DNA of 50,875 bases, taken from positions 1 through 50,875 of the forward strand of contig JAUIJH010000018.1 in NCBI GenBank assembly GCA_030431335.1. The letters are read 5' to 3'. The stretch's first letter is position 1. Every line of letters starts with the position of its first letter. Source of the DNA: Alphaproteobacteria bacterium. Its GTDB lineage: Bacteria > Pseudomonadota > Alphaproteobacteria > Rhizobiales > Amorphaceae. Position numbers and translations under genes: made by a program. This document shows, piece after piece, positions 1 through 8,138 of this stretch. Below the pieces are notes generated by a model. The model did no database searches and had not been told where the DNA came from. It was given only the letters and a program-made list of their open reading frames with translations.

Positions 1-1
1 G

Positions 2-220
2 GCGCTGGTGCCGCAGCTCCTGTTCGTGCTGTTTGCGCCGGTGATCGGGCCGGTGCGCACCGCCATCGCCGGCAGCATGGAGCTGACCGCGATGCTGGCT
101 GTCGCGGTGCTGGCCTACGGCGAATGGCTGAGCGTGTCGCAGGCGCTGGCGGCGGCGCTGATCATCGCGGCGGTGGCGCTGGGCGCGCGCGGCCGGGCGA
201 CCCGCTCCGACGCGCCCTGA
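2..220 (+). CDS. EamA/DMT-family transporter, C-terminal fragment
   Basis: This is the 3' end of a gene that enters from the left edge of the window, so its start is not visible. About 72 residues remain. They form two hydrophobic helices (roughly [19 protein letters not shown] and, later, [15 protein letters not shown]) with a conserved Glu between them in the segment [10 protein letters not shown]. This matches the last two helices of the second EamA repeat in drug/metabolite transporters, followed by a short polar tail rich in Arg and Asp. Members are inner-membrane carriers of about 300 residues with ten helices. The substrate cannot be read from the sequence. The assignment rests on this short piece, so another ten-helix DMT subfamily is possible. 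Confidence 0.7.
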   Translation, partial: ALVPQLLFVLFAPVIGPVRTAIAGSMELTAMLAVAVLAYGEWLSVSQALAAALIIAAVALGARGRATRSDAP

Positions 221-294
221 CGGCGACGGCGCGCCCCGCCGGGGTCAGGCTGCGCCCATCCTGGCGCGATATCGTGGCGTGTCGTCGCCAACAG

Positions 295-1929
295 ATGTCG
301 AAAGAACGGTCCATGCCACAAGCTTCGGGCGCCCGCCACAGACGAGGATTCCTGAACAATCTCAGCCTCATGCCCAAGGTCGTCGCGGGCTACGTCGTGG
401 TCCTCCTGGGGCAGGTCGGCTTCCAGGTCGCGGTCTACCTGCAACAGGACGGTATCGCCGCCGCCGTCGCCCGCGACGCGCCGCAGGCGGAGCTGCTGGC
501 GCTGACCGACGGCGCCCTTTCCTGGAACCTCACGCTGGGCGGCACGCTGTTCGCCCTGTCGCTGCTCCTGGTCGCCTACGTGCTGCGCGCCACCATCGTC
601 CCCATCCGGGCGTTGACCGTCGGGCTCGAGAAGGTCGCGCACGAGGATACCGACTTCAAGGTTCGCGACAAGAACGGCGGCGACGCCTTCGGGCGGATGT
701 GGGACGCGCTCGGCAAGGTGCGCGAGCGCACCGAGATCGCCTTCGCCCGCGAGCAGATGATCGAGGATTTCCCCATCCCCGTCATGGTGGCCGACCCCAA
801 CAACGATTTCCGCATCGGCTTCGTCAACCGGGCGGCCCAGGACGCGCTCGGCGTCATCGCCGACGAGATGCCGTGCAAGCCGTCCGACATCATCGGCCAG
901 TCCATCGATGTGTTCCACAAGAACCCGGCGCACCAGCGCAGGATCCTCGCCGATCCGAAGAACCTGCCCTGGTCGGCCAACGTCAACCTCAACGGCCGCG
1001 AGTATCTCGATCTCAAGGTCAGCCCGATCTTCGACACGCGCAAAAAGTATGTCGGCGCGATGCTGGTGTGGCGCAACATCACCTTCCAGGTGCGCTCCAC
1101 GATGCTGTTCGAAGAGAACATGAACAAGACCATCGGCGAATTGAACGACGCCAGCCGCTCGATGACGCAGGAAATCCACCACGTCACCGAGCTCGTGTCC
1201 AAGATTCAGGCGAAGCTGCACGAGGGCACGTCGGCCACCAACGAGGCCACCAGCAACGTGCAGACGGTGGCGAGCGCGGCCGAGCAGCTCACCACCTCGG
1301 TGCGCGCCATTTCCGAGCGCATCATCTCGGCCAACAGGCACGCCGCCGACGCCACCTCGCGCGTGTCGAGCGTGGTGGAGATGTCGCACAAGCTGACCAG
1401 CAACAGCGACCAGATCAACCACGTGGTCGAGACCATCGCCGACATCGCCAACCAGACCAACCTGCTCGCCCTCAACGCCACCATCGAGGCGGCGCGGGCG
1501 GGCGAGGTCGGGCGCGGCTTCGCGGTGGTGGCGCAGGAGGTCAAAAACCTCGCCAATCAGACCGCCAAGGCCACCGAGGAGGTCTCCGCGCAGATCGGCT
1601 CGCTGCAGAGCCAGATCAAGGTGGTGACGGACGGCATCGCCTCGGTGTCGGCGGTGATGGGGGAGCTGGGCAAGCTGTTCTCCTCCATCGCGCAGGCCAC
1701 CGAGGAGCAGCAGGCGGCCACGCACGAGATCTCCCTCAACGCCAAGCAGGCCGCCCAGGGCGCCAACACCGCCGCGCGCACCATCGTGGCGGTGGAGGAA
1801 TTCTCCTCCACCAACCTCGCCGCCACCAAGGTCCTGTCCTCGGCCGCCGAACGCGTGGTGCAGGCCAACGACAACATATCCTCCCAGTCGCGCGACATCG
1901 TCCTCGCGCTGCAAAAGAAGGATACCTGA
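295..1929 (+). CDS. methyl-accepting chemotaxis protein with PAS domain
   Basis: A membrane chemoreceptor of about 544 residues that would control CheA at the receptor array. Transmembrane helices lie near residues 28-49 and 80-98, with only about 30 residues between them, so there is almost no periplasmic sensing domain. A HAMP-like linker (about 100-150) and a PAS domain (about 165-275) follow, then a long coiled-coil signalling domain. The hairpin tip is easily recognised around residues 381-420 ([20 protein letters not shown], then GFAVVAQEV). Sensing is therefore probably cytoplasmic through the PAS domain, as in Aer-type energy-taxis receptors; the PAS cofactor is unknown. The start is chosen at ATG 295; ATG 313 is also possible, and neither has a strong ribosome-binding site. 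No other chemotaxis gene is nearby. Confidence 0.92.
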   Translation: MSKERSMPQASGARHRRGFLNNLSLMPKVVAGYVVVLLGQVGFQVAVYLQQDGIAAAVARDAPQAELLALTDGALSWNLTLGGTLFALSLLLVAYVLRATIVPIRALTVGLEKVAHEDTDFKVRDKNGGDAFGRMWDALGKVRERTEIAFAREQMIEDFPIPVMVADPNNDFRIGFVNRAAQDALGVIADEMPCKPSDIIGQSIDVFHKNPAHQRRILADPKNLPWSANVNLNGREYLDLKVSPIFDTRKKYVGAMLVWRNITFQVRSTMLFEENMNKTIGELNDASRSMTQEIHHVTELVSKIQAKLHEGTSATNEATSNVQTVASAAEQLTTSVRAISERIISANRHAADATSRVSSVVEMSHKLTSNSDQINHVVETIADIANQTNLLALNATIEAARAGEVGRGFAVVAQEVKNLANQTAKATEEVSAQIGSLQSQIKVVTDGIASVSAVMGELGKLFSSIAQATEEQQAATHEISLNAKQAAQGANTAARTIVAVEEFSSTNLAATKVLSSAAERVVQANDNISSQSRDIVLALQKKDT

Positions 1930-1946
1930 CCCCCCGGCCGCCCGGA

Positions 1947-2543
1947 TCACACGGTGGTGGTGTCGCCGAAGCGGTTGGACCCGGACGAACTCGCGGTGCA
2001 GAAGAAGACCAGCAGCACGATCCAGCCGATGACCGGCACGAGCAGCAGCAGGATCCACCAGCCCGAACGGTCGATATCGTGCAGGCGGCGCACGCTCACG
2101 GCGATGTTGGGCAGGAACGTTGCGAGCGAATAGAGGCCGCTGAGCGGCCCGCCGTTTTGCATTCCGGAGCCGAACAGCATGGCATCGACGATGCCAAGCA
2201 GGATGCCGGCGCCGATGTTGAAGAGCGCCGGCCACCAAAATTCGGAGCGGCTGGCGCGGCCGGTGAAAGTGACGTAGCCGTTGAAGAAGCGCCGCACCGC
2301 GAGCTGAAACGGCGCCCCCTGCAGCGACGCATTGCCGACCGCGACAGCGGCCGGCGCGGCGTGGGACGTGTGCGAGCCGCCCGGCAGGTTGGCCTCGCCG
2401 GCGGGCACCCAGTTCTCCATGCCCTCCTTCCAGACGAGGGTGGCGTTGTCGATCCGCCTCTCGTCCCAGAGGCGTCGCATCTCCTCGGGGCTGAACGGGC
2501 CTGCCTGTGCACCGTCCACCACCGCATACCAATTGTCCGCCAT
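1947..2543 (-). CDS. GYF_2 and DUF805 domain membrane protein
   Basis: A 198-residue protein with two recognisable parts. Residues 4-50 form a GYF_2-type domain (WYAVVDGAQAGPFSPEEM, then LVWKEGMENWVPA). After a short Ala/His-rich linker, residues 80-198 form a DUF805 membrane domain (FTGRASRSEFWWPALFN, later SVRRLHDIDRSGWW) with about four hydrophobic helices. DUF805 proteins are small inner-membrane proteins of unknown function, and the GYF_2 domain probably binds protein partners. The ATG at 2543 is chosen because the GYF_2 domain begins immediately after it; a longer in-frame extension has no domain content. It converges on the chemoreceptor gene with only 17 bases between the stops. Confidence 0.88.
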   Translation of the reverse strand: MADNWYAVVDGAQAGPFSPEEMRRLWDERRIDNATLVWKEGMENWVPAGEANLPGGSHTSHAAPAAVAVGNASLQGAPFQLAVRRFFNGYVTFTGRASRSEFWWPALFNIGAGILLGIVDAMLFGSGMQNGGPLSGLYSLATFLPNIAVSVRRLHDIDRSGWWILLLLVPVIGWIVLLVFFCTASSSGSNRFGDTTTV

Positions 2544-2637
2544 AAAATTCCTCGCGCGCTCCCCGGTCCGAAGGCCGCTGCCTGTAGCCAACCATGGTCC
2601 CGCGCCGTGCGGCCGATCGGGCGGGTTTCCTAATTTG

Positions 2638-2654
2638 TTATCCTAATGTGATAA
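2638..2654. promoter_or_regulatory. AT-rich inverted repeat, possible operator
   Basis: TTATC and GATAA half-sites flank a 7-base spacer inside an AT-rich patch that stands out in this GC-rich segment. The patch lies between the DUF805 gene (read leftwards) and the FAD monooxygenase (read rightwards), and a TAAAAT hexamer at 2652-2657 could be a -10 element for the monooxygenase. No regulator gene is adjacent, so the bound protein is unknown. Confidence 0.35.
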
Positions 2655-2746
2655 AATAGCGTTGGAACAGACCATCGATCGCGGGGACGTGCCGCGCGCG
2701 GCAAAGCGCGGCGCCGACGGCCCGCGCGCAATCGGAAGGTGAAGAT

Positions 2747-3802
2747 ATGGCGCGCATCCTGATCGTTGGCGGCGGACCGACAGGGCTGACGGCGGCTCTG
2801 GCGTTGTGCCACCACGGGCTGCGCCCACGCATCGTGGAGAAGCGGACCACGCCCTCGCCCCTGTCGCGCGCGGTCGGCATCCTGCCGTCCTCGATGGAGA
2901 TCTTCGACCGGCTCGGCGTCGGCAAGCAGATCCGCGACCGGGCCGTGGTGATCGAGCGGATGGAGGTGCACCGCGAGGGCGGCAAGGTCCTGGAGCTGCC
3001 GCTGGCGCTCGACCCCGACCCCGACGTGCGCCTCCTCAGCCTGCCCCAGGACGAGACGGAGGCGATCCTCGCCGAGGCGCTGGCCGAGCGCGGCATCCAG
3101 GTCGAGTACGCCGCCGCCTGCGAGGGGCTCGACAACCCGGACGGCCCCGTCGAGGTCACCATCAACGGCATCGCCGAGACGTTCGACGAGGTGCTGGGCG
3201 CCGACGGCTCGCACTCCGTGGTGCGCGAGGCGCTGGGCATCGTGGCGGAGGGGTTCGACCTGCCGGAGGACTGGTCGATCGCCGACCTCGACCTCGCCGA
3301 GCCGATCGACCCGCACGCCGAGATCCATTTGCGCGGCAGCCACGCCGTCGTCTTCATGGTTCCGATGGACACCGCGCGGGTGCGCCTCGTCTCCAACACG
3401 TCCGACGCGCTGGCGACGATGGGCGACGGGCTCGACGTCGCCAACATCCGCCGCACCGGCGAGTTTCGCATCTCGGTGCGGCAGGTGCCGACCTATCGCG
3501 TCGGCCATGTGGCGCTGGCGGGGGACGCGGCGCACCAGCATTCGCCGGTGGGCGGGCGCGGCATGAACCTCGGCATCGCCGACGCGGCGGAGTGGGCCGA
3601 GCGCCTGGCCGACGGCACGCTGGAGGGGTACGGCGCCTCCCGCCATGCCGCCGGCCGCCACACCATCGGCTTGAGCGAGAGTGGCCGCAAGGCGTTCCTG
3701 ACCGGCGGGCTGCGCCGTTCGCTGTCGCTGCAGGTGCTGAAAATCGTGAGCGCGGTGCCGCCGCTCGCGCGCCGCGTGGCCCGCCGCGTCATCCTGGCCT
3801 GA
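2747..3802 (+). CDS. FAD-dependent monooxygenase (aromatic hydroxylase family)
   Basis: A 351-residue flavoprotein of the UbiH/PHBH-like FAD_binding_3 family, which uses NAD(P)H and O2 to hydroxylate (often aromatic) substrates in the cytoplasm. The three family fingerprints are present: the dinucleotide fold at residues 6-13 (VGGGPTGL), the DG motif near residues 150-160 (GADGSHSVVREAL), and the GD motif near 258-272 (GDAAHQHSPVGGRGMN). The length is shorter than the roughly 390-550 residues of many family members, with a small substrate domain and a short basic C-terminal tail. It stands alone, preceded by an AT-rich palindrome. A role with the aromatic-acid genes 6 kb downstream is possible but not shown by position. 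Confidence 0.85.
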   Translation: MARILIVGGGPTGLTAALALCHHGLRPRIVEKRTTPSPLSRAVGILPSSMEIFDRLGVGKQIRDRAVVIERMEVHREGGKVLELPLALDPDPDVRLLSLPQDETEAILAEALAERGIQVEYAAACEGLDNPDGPVEVTINGIAETFDEVLGADGSHSVVREALGIVAEGFDLPEDWSIADLDLAEPIDPHAEIHLRGSHAVVFMVPMDTARVRLVSNTSDALATMGDGLDVANIRRTGEFRISVRQVPTYRVGHVALAGDAAHQHSPVGGRGMNLGIADAAEWAERLADGTLEGYGASRHAAGRHTIGLSESGRKAFLTGGLRRSLSLQVLKIVSAVPPLARRVARRVILA

Positions 3803-3987
3803 TTGCCGGGGCGCCCGATGCGGCGCCCGAAGGGGGCAGCTTGCCGCGGACGAACCGGCGCGCTAGAGCCTGTCGCGTCCCGGCGCTGCCGTCGGGCTCC
3901 CGGAAGATCGTTGGCGAACAGGCCGGCTCACACCATGTGGGGTGGGGCTTGCCGTCGGCGATCCCCTCCCCCCAAGCGAGGTTTGCG

Positions 3988-4917
3988 ATGGTCACGCGCG
4001 CGTTCACGGTCCTGGGTGTCGGCGACGATCTCGCCGAGACGGCGCGCGACGCCATCGCCACCCTGGAGGAGCTGACCGACGAGGGGGAGCCGGTGCTGTC
4101 GGCTTTCCGCGCCGACGAGGACGCCCCGTGGGTCATCGACGTGCTGTTTGCCGAACTCGACGAGGCGGCGCAGGCGCGCTGGCTCGACGTGGCGCGGTCG
4201 CTGCTGCCGGACCTGCCCCCCTTCACGCTCGATCCGCTGGCCGAGCGCGACTGGGTGGCCGAAAGCCAGAAGGCGCTGCACCCGGTGTACGCGGGCCGTT
4301 TCATCGTGCACGGCAGCCACGATTCGGCCCGCCTGCCGCCGTCCATCTGGCGGCTGGAGATCGACGCGGGGCGCGCGTTCGGCACGGCCCACCACGCCTC
4401 CACGCGCGGCTGCCTCATCGCACTGGAGCGGCTGGCGCGGCGCGGCGAGCTCGGCACCGTGCACGATGTGGGCACCGGCACGGGCGTGCTGGCGCTGGCG
4501 GCGGACCGGCTCGGCTCGCCCCACGTGAGCGGCGGCGACATCGACCCGGTCGCGGTGCGGGTGGCCAAGGCCAACGTGCGCGCCAACCGCACGCGGCGGC
4601 CGATCGAAATGCGCGTCGCCGCCGGCCCCTATGCCGGGGCCGACGTGGCGGTCGCCAACATCCTGGCGCGCCCGCTGATCGCCATGGCGCCAGCGCTCAC
4701 GCACGCGGCGGGGCGCACGCTGGTGCTGTCGGGCCTGCGCGTCAGCGACCGGCGGCGCATCGAGGCCGCCTTCCGCGCGCGGGGCTTCGTCGTCGCCGAG
4801 CGCCTGGTGATCGAGGATTGGATCACCATCACGCTGACGCGGGGCTTGCTGCCACGACCGATCCGGTATCCGGTCCCGTGGGAAGTCGACGCCGACGCCG
4901 GCGCCGATGCCGACTGA
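3988..4917 (+). CDS. prmA: ribosomal protein L11 methyltransferase PrmA
   Basis: A 309-residue S-adenosylmethionine-dependent methyltransferase expected to trimethylate ribosomal protein L11. The N-terminal part (about 1-110) matches the L11-binding domain, with the family's WVAESQKAL and LEIDAGRAFGTAHHASTR segments. The Rossmann domain carries motif I at about residues 157-171 (VHDVGTGTGVLALAA), an acidic residue ending the second strand (GGDIDPVAV), and the catalytic-loop NILA motif around 222-226. The start ATG at 3988 has a GAGG ribosome-binding site 7 bases upstream; the same frame is open further upstream but carries no family sequence. It is a single gene, followed by a strong hairpin shared with the converging small gene. 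Confidence 0.93.
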   Translation: MVTRAFTVLGVGDDLAETARDAIATLEELTDEGEPVLSAFRADEDAPWVIDVLFAELDEAAQARWLDVARSLLPDLPPFTLDPLAERDWVAESQKALHPVYAGRFIVHGSHDSARLPPSIWRLEIDAGRAFGTAHHASTRGCLIALERLARRGELGTVHDVGTGTGVLALAADRLGSPHVSGGDIDPVAVRVAKANVRANRTRRPIEMRVAAGPYAGADVAVANILARPLIAMAPALTHAAGRTLVLSGLRVSDRRRIEAAFRARGFVVAERLVIEDWITITLTRGLLPRPIRYPVPWEVDADAGADAD

Positions 4918-4953
4918 GCGCCGCGGCCCGGCTGCGAAACCGGGCCTTGGCGC
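4918..4953. terminator. bidirectional hairpin terminator
   Basis: A 7-bp GGCCCGG/CCGGGCC stem with an 8-base loop is extended by an outer GCGCC/GGCGC stem. It begins directly after the prmA stop codon and ends 12 bases before the stop of the converging DUF1127-like gene. No clear T-run is present, as is common in GC-rich genomes. Confidence 0.6.
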
Positions 4954-4965
4954 GAGGGTCCGCCC

Positions 4966-5187
4966 TTAGAGGAAGGGGTAGCCCTTGGGGTCGCGCGCGA
5001 GCAGGGTCGGACGGTCGTAGCCGAGGGTGGTGAGCGTCTCGTCGTCGAGGCTCAGGAGGTAGGCGGCGACGGCGCGGTCGGCCTGGGCCTTGCGGGTCGC
5101 GATGAGGCGATCGGCGAGGCGGCCCAGAAAGCCACGCTCTTGGGTGGTGCCGGTCAGGGTGGCGTCGTGGGCGCTATATACGGTCAT
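4966..5187 (-). CDS. DUF1127-like small protein
   Basis: A 73-residue protein with an Arg-rich amphipathic centre (GRLADRLIATRKAQADRAV) followed by YLLSLDDETLTTLGYDRPTL. This resembles the DUF1127 signature, in which a leucine-rich helix carries an LDD-x-TL-x-x-LG-x-x-R element. DUF1127 proteins are widespread in alphaproteobacteria; members studied elsewhere affect RNA and phosphate metabolism or stress responses, but nothing in this sequence fixes the role. The C-terminal tail (ARDPKGYPFL) is longer than in the shortest family members. A near-perfect sigma-EcfG promoter lies just upstream, so it is probably a general stress response gene. A GAGAGA ribosome-binding site precedes the ATG. Confidence 0.8.
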   Translation of the reverse strand: MTVYSAHDATLTGTTQERGFLGRLADRLIATRKAQADRAVAAYLLSLDDETLTTLGYDRPTLLARDPKGYPFL

Positions 5188-5216
5188 GTCATTCTCTCGA
5201 CGTTGTGCGTTGCAGC

Positions 5217-5241
5217 AACGCGGGTGGATGGGTCGCGTTCC
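5217..5241 (-). promoter_or_regulatory. sigma-EcfG general stress promoter
   Basis: On the minus strand GGAAC is followed after exactly 16 bases by CGTT, which matches the published EcfG consensus (GGAAC-N16/17-cGTT). It ends 30 bases before the ATG of the DUF1127-like gene. EcfG is the sigma factor of the alphaproteobacterial general stress response. Confidence 0.72.
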
Positions 5242-5416
5242 AGCCGAAAAGGCCGATATGCGATCCGATCGATGATCCTAGAGTTGGCCCAAAGGCCGCT
5301 TGGAACAACTGACGTCAGCGCATGACTGCCAACCTCTGCTGCAATGCAACATCGATCCCGCCGCCGAGGCGTACAAAACCCTTGCTCTCGGCACGGCGAG
5401 GCGCGAGATTTCAGCC

Positions 5417-7207
5417 ATGGCCTTCCAATCCTTCGATCCCCCCGGTGCACAGCCTGACGAAATCCTGAGGCGCGTGGCTGCCCTGCGCCGGGCGCTGCCC
5501 GGGCTCGGCATCGACGGCGTGCTGGTGCCGCACGAGGACGCCTACCAAAGCGAATATCTGCCGGCGAGCGAGGAGCGGCTGGCCTTCGTGTCCGGCTTCA
5601 CCGGCTCGGCGGGGCGCGCCGTCATCCTGGCCGACAAGGCGCTTCTGGCCACCGACGGGCGCTATGCGCTGCAGGCGGCCGCCCAGGCGCCCGGCGCGGT
5701 CTTCGATGTGACGAGCACCCCCGAGGCGGCCAAGGAGTGGATGCGCACGCACCTGGCCGGCCGCCGGCTCGGCTACGACCCCACCCTCCACAGCCGCGCC
5801 AGCGTCAAGGCTCTGGCCGATGCCGCGCCGAACCTCGTGCTGGTGCCGATCGGCCCGCACCCGGTCGACGCGATCTGGAACGAGCGCCCCGCCGCCGTCG
5901 CGGGCGCGGTGCGCGCCCATCCGCCCGAACTTGCGGGACGCTCGCCGGCGGACAAGATCGCCGACATCCGCGCCGCGCTGGAGGCCGACGCGCTCTTGAT
6001 CAGCGCCTCCGACACGGTGACGTGGCTGTTCAACTGGCGCGGCGCCGACGTCGCCCACACGCCGCTGGTGCTGTCGCGCCTGTTCCTGCCCAAGGAGGGG
6101 CCGGGCACGGTGTTCGTCGACGCGGGCAAGCTGCCGGCCGAGCTGGTGGCCGGGCTCGACGGGATCGCCGAGATCGCCCCGCCGGACAGTTTCCCCAGCC
6201 GCCTGCGCGCCCTCGCCAAGGGGCGCACGGTGCTGGCGGACCCCGCCGCCGCCTCCGAGGCCGCGCTCAACGCCATCGAGGCGACGGGCACCTTGAAGAC
6301 GGGCAAGGACCCGGCCGAGCGGCTGAAGGCGATCAAGAACCCGGCCGAGATCGCGGGCATGCGGGCCGCGCACCTGCGCGACGGCGTGGCCATGGTGCGC
6401 TTTCTCGCCTTCTTCGACGCCCATGCGGTGGGCCTCACCGAGATCGACCTCGCCGAGCAGCTGGAAGGCTTCCGGCGCGAGGCGGGGGCCATCGACATCT
6501 CGTTCGACACCATCGCGGGGGCCGGCCCGAACGGGGCCATCGTGCACTATCGGGTCGACCGCACCAGCAACCGCACCATCGCGGCCGGCGACCCGGTGCT
6601 GATCGATTCGGGCGCCCAGTACCGCGACGGCACCACCGACATCACCCGCACCATGGTCGCCGGCACGCCGGGCGATGCTTTCCGCGTCCAGTTCACGCGC
6701 GTTCTCAGGGGGCACATCGCCATTGCCCGCCAGCGCTTCCCGCAAGGCATCAGCGGCGCCGACATCGACGTTCTGGCGCGCATGGCGCTGTGGAACGCGG
6801 GGCACGATTATGCGCACGGCACCGGCCACGGGGTGGGCGCGGCGCTGGCGGTGCACGAAGGGCCGGCGGGCATTTCGCGCCGCAGCCGGGTGCCGCTCGA
6901 GGCGGGCATGATCCTGTCCAACGAGCCGGGCGACTATCACGAGGGCGAATACGGCATCCGCATCGAGAACCTCGTGCTGGTGCGCGAGGCGGCGGTGCCG
7001 CTGGGCGGGCTCAAGCCGATGCTGAGCTTCGAGACGCTGACGCTGGCGCCGATCGACACCCGCCTCGTGCTGCCGCACCTGCTCGGCCCCGAGGACATCG
7101 GCTGGCTCGACACCTACCACGCCCGCGTCCACGGGGCGCTGGCGGGCGACCTCGACAAGCCCGAGCGCGACTGGCTGGAGACGCGCTGCCGTCCGCTCGT
7201 CGGCTGA
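5417..7207 (+). CDS. Xaa-Pro aminopeptidase (aminopeptidase P, M24B)
   Basis: A 596-residue cytosolic metallopeptidase that removes the N-terminal residue from peptides with proline in position 2. It has the long, three-domain layout of eukaryote-like aminopeptidase P: two creatinase-type N domains (about 1-150 and 160-310) and a pita-bread catalytic domain. The dinuclear metal ligands can be seen: two Asp in DSGAQYRDGTTDITRT (about 397-412), His in HGTGHGVG (about 467-474), Glu in LSNEPGDY (about 502) and Glu in GIRIEN (about 516). The start ATG at 5417 directly precedes the family N-terminus (MAFQSFDPPG); in-frame sequence upstream looks like leader. Single gene; the cupin downstream is 60 bases away and may be cotranscribed. 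Confidence 0.93.
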   Translation: MAFQSFDPPGAQPDEILRRVAALRRALPGLGIDGVLVPHEDAYQSEYLPASEERLAFVSGFTGSAGRAVILADKALLATDGRYALQAAAQAPGAVFDVTSTPEAAKEWMRTHLAGRRLGYDPTLHSRASVKALADAAPNLVLVPIGPHPVDAIWNERPAAVAGAVRAHPPELAGRSPADKIADIRAALEADALLISASDTVTWLFNWRGADVAHTPLVLSRLFLPKEGPGTVFVDAGKLPAELVAGLDGIAEIAPPDSFPSRLRALAKGRTVLADPAAASEAALNAIEATGTLKTGKDPAERLKAIKNPAEIAGMRAAHLRDGVAMVRFLAFFDAHAVGLTEIDLAEQLEGFRREAGAIDISFDTIAGAGPNGAIVHYRVDRTSNRTIAAGDPVLIDSGAQYRDGTTDITRTMVAGTPGDAFRVQFTRVLRGHIAIARQRFPQGISGADIDVLARMALWNAGHDYAHGTGHGVGAALAVHEGPAGISRRSRVPLEAGMILSNEPGDYHEGEYGIRIENLVLVREAAVPLGGLKPMLSFETLTLAPIDTRLVLPHLLGPEDIGWLDTYHARVHGALAGDLDKPERDWLETRCRPLVG

Positions 7208-7267
7208 GCGGGGGCTGCGGGCGCCGAACCATACCGGCACGACGGGGCCGGCACGATGGAGGGGACG

Positions 7268-7720
7268 ATGCCCAAGATCGATATCGCCGCCGTTGCGCGC
7301 ATCACGGGCGCGGGCTATCCGCCGCCCTTCGACGCCCCCCTGGCCGCGCGCGTGCGGCAGCGGCTCGGCGAGGCCGGCGGGCTCGTGGATTTCGGCCTCA
7401 ACCTGATGCGGCTGCCGCCGGGCGGCTGGTCGAGCCAGCGCCACTGGCATTCGCACGAGGACGAGTTCGTCTTCGTGCTCGAGGGCGAGCTCGTGCTGGT
7501 GGAGGACGGGGGCGAGACGGTGCTCGAGGCCGGCGATTGCGCGGCCTTCGCCAAGGGAACCGGCGACGGCCACCACATGATCAACCGGTCGGACGCCACG
7601 GCGGTCTACCTGGAGGTGGGCTCACGCCAGCCGGCCGATGTGACGACGTGCTCGGACATCGACATGATGAGCACCAACGCCGACGGCCGCTTCACGCACA
7701 AAGACGGCACGCCCTATTGA
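7268..7720 (+). CDS. small single-domain cupin protein
   Basis: A 150-residue single cupin. Motif 1 is complete (HWHSHEDEFVFVLEGE at about 59-74, with HxH and the following Glu) and motif 2 includes FAKGTGDGHHMIN, so a metal site is likely. The C-terminal part (CSDIDMMSTNADGRFTHKDG) resembles cupins described as mannose-6-phosphate-isomerase-like or quercetinase-like, but the substrate cannot be deduced. The ATG at 7268 is preferred over 7256 because a GGAGGGG ribosome-binding site ends 2 bases before it with proper distance from its centre. It follows the aminopeptidase gene closely and ends in a hairpin spanning its stop codon. Confidence 0.82.
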   Translation: MPKIDIAAVARITGAGYPPPFDAPLAARVRQRLGEAGGLVDFGLNLMRLPPGGWSSQRHWHSHEDEFVFVLEGELVLVEDGGETVLEAGDCAAFAKGTGDGHHMINRSDATAVYLEVGSRQPADVTTCSDIDMMSTNADGRFTHKDGTPY

Positions 7721-7729
7721 GGGCGTGCC
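7706..7729 (+). terminator. hairpin across the cupin stop codon
   Basis: A perfect 9-bp stem, GGCACGCCC paired with GGGCGTGCC, has a 6-base loop that includes the TGA stop of the small cupin gene. It probably acts as a terminator or protects the mRNA end. Confidence 0.5.
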
Positions 7730-7754
7730 GACGGGGCAACGGGTGCCGTGTGGT

Positions 7755-7804
7755 TAGAGCACGTCCCGCTCAAGTGGGATCACTTAAGCGGGAAAAACGT
7801 GCTC
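7755..7804. repeat. dispersed palindromic repeat, TAGAGC family, full copy
   Basis: A long imperfect palindrome: GAGCACGT at 7757-7764 pairs with ACGTGCTC at 7797-7804, and the inner arms CCGCTCAAGTG and CACTTAAGCGG face each other across GGAT. A shorter relative starts at the stop codon of the AraC gene at 36042 (TAGAGC, then CCGCTCAAG and CGGGAT). Elements of this type are known as dispersed intergenic repeats in many alphaproteobacteria. Confidence 0.65.
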
Positions 7805-7817
7805 GCAATCAAAAAGA

Positions 7818-7860
7818 TAGCGCATCAACCTCGCGCCCGAACGGGCGCGATATGCGCTAG
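7818..7860. repeat. dispersed nested palindrome, CGCCCGA-CGGGCG family, copy 1
   Basis: An inner stem CGCGCCCG/CGGGCGCG with a short loop is nested in outer arms TAGCGCAT (7818-7825) and ATGCGCTA (7852-7859). The right outer arm contains the TAG stop codon of the leftward small membrane protein gene. Related copies lie at 25741-25779 and 47869-47907, so this is a family and not a private terminator. Confidence 0.6.
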
Positions 7861-8090
7861 CGGTTGCGGCCCGCGATGGCCCGCAGCGCGGACTTCACCA
7901 TCGCGCGGCTGGACGGCAGGGCCGCGGCGGCAAAGCCGAGCCCGATGACGATGGCGAGGATTTCCCAGCCGCCGACGGCGTGCAGGTGGGCCATCTGGTG
8001 CTCGGCGGAAGAGCCGAACGCGGCCTCGTTGTGCGCCAGCGCAGGCATGGCGACGAGCGCGGCTGCGGTTCCCAGAACGATGGATTTCAT
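7857..8090 (-). CDS. small exported or membrane protein, function unknown
   Basis: A 77-residue protein I do not recognise. Residues 1-19 look like a signal peptide (MKSIVLGTAAALVAMPALA, with an ALA cleavage motif), followed by a short His-containing stretch (HNEAAFGSSAEHQMAHLHA), one transmembrane helix at about 38-58 (WEILAIVIGLGFAAAAL) and a basic tail (RAMVKSALRAIAGRNR). The product should sit in the inner membrane with a small His-bearing periplasmic segment, possibly able to bind metal. The ATG at 8090 is chosen because the signal peptide starts there. It lies 48 bases downstream of the large cupin-1 gene on the same strand and could be cotranscribed with it. Confidence 0.65.
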   Translation of the reverse strand: MKSIVLGTAAALVAMPALAHNEAAFGSSAEHQMAHLHAVGGWEILAIVIGLGFAAAALPSSRAMVKSALRAIAGRNR

Positions 8091-8138
8091 GGTCGTCACG
8101 TCTTTCTCTCGGGTTTGTCGCTCGGTGAGGATCACACG

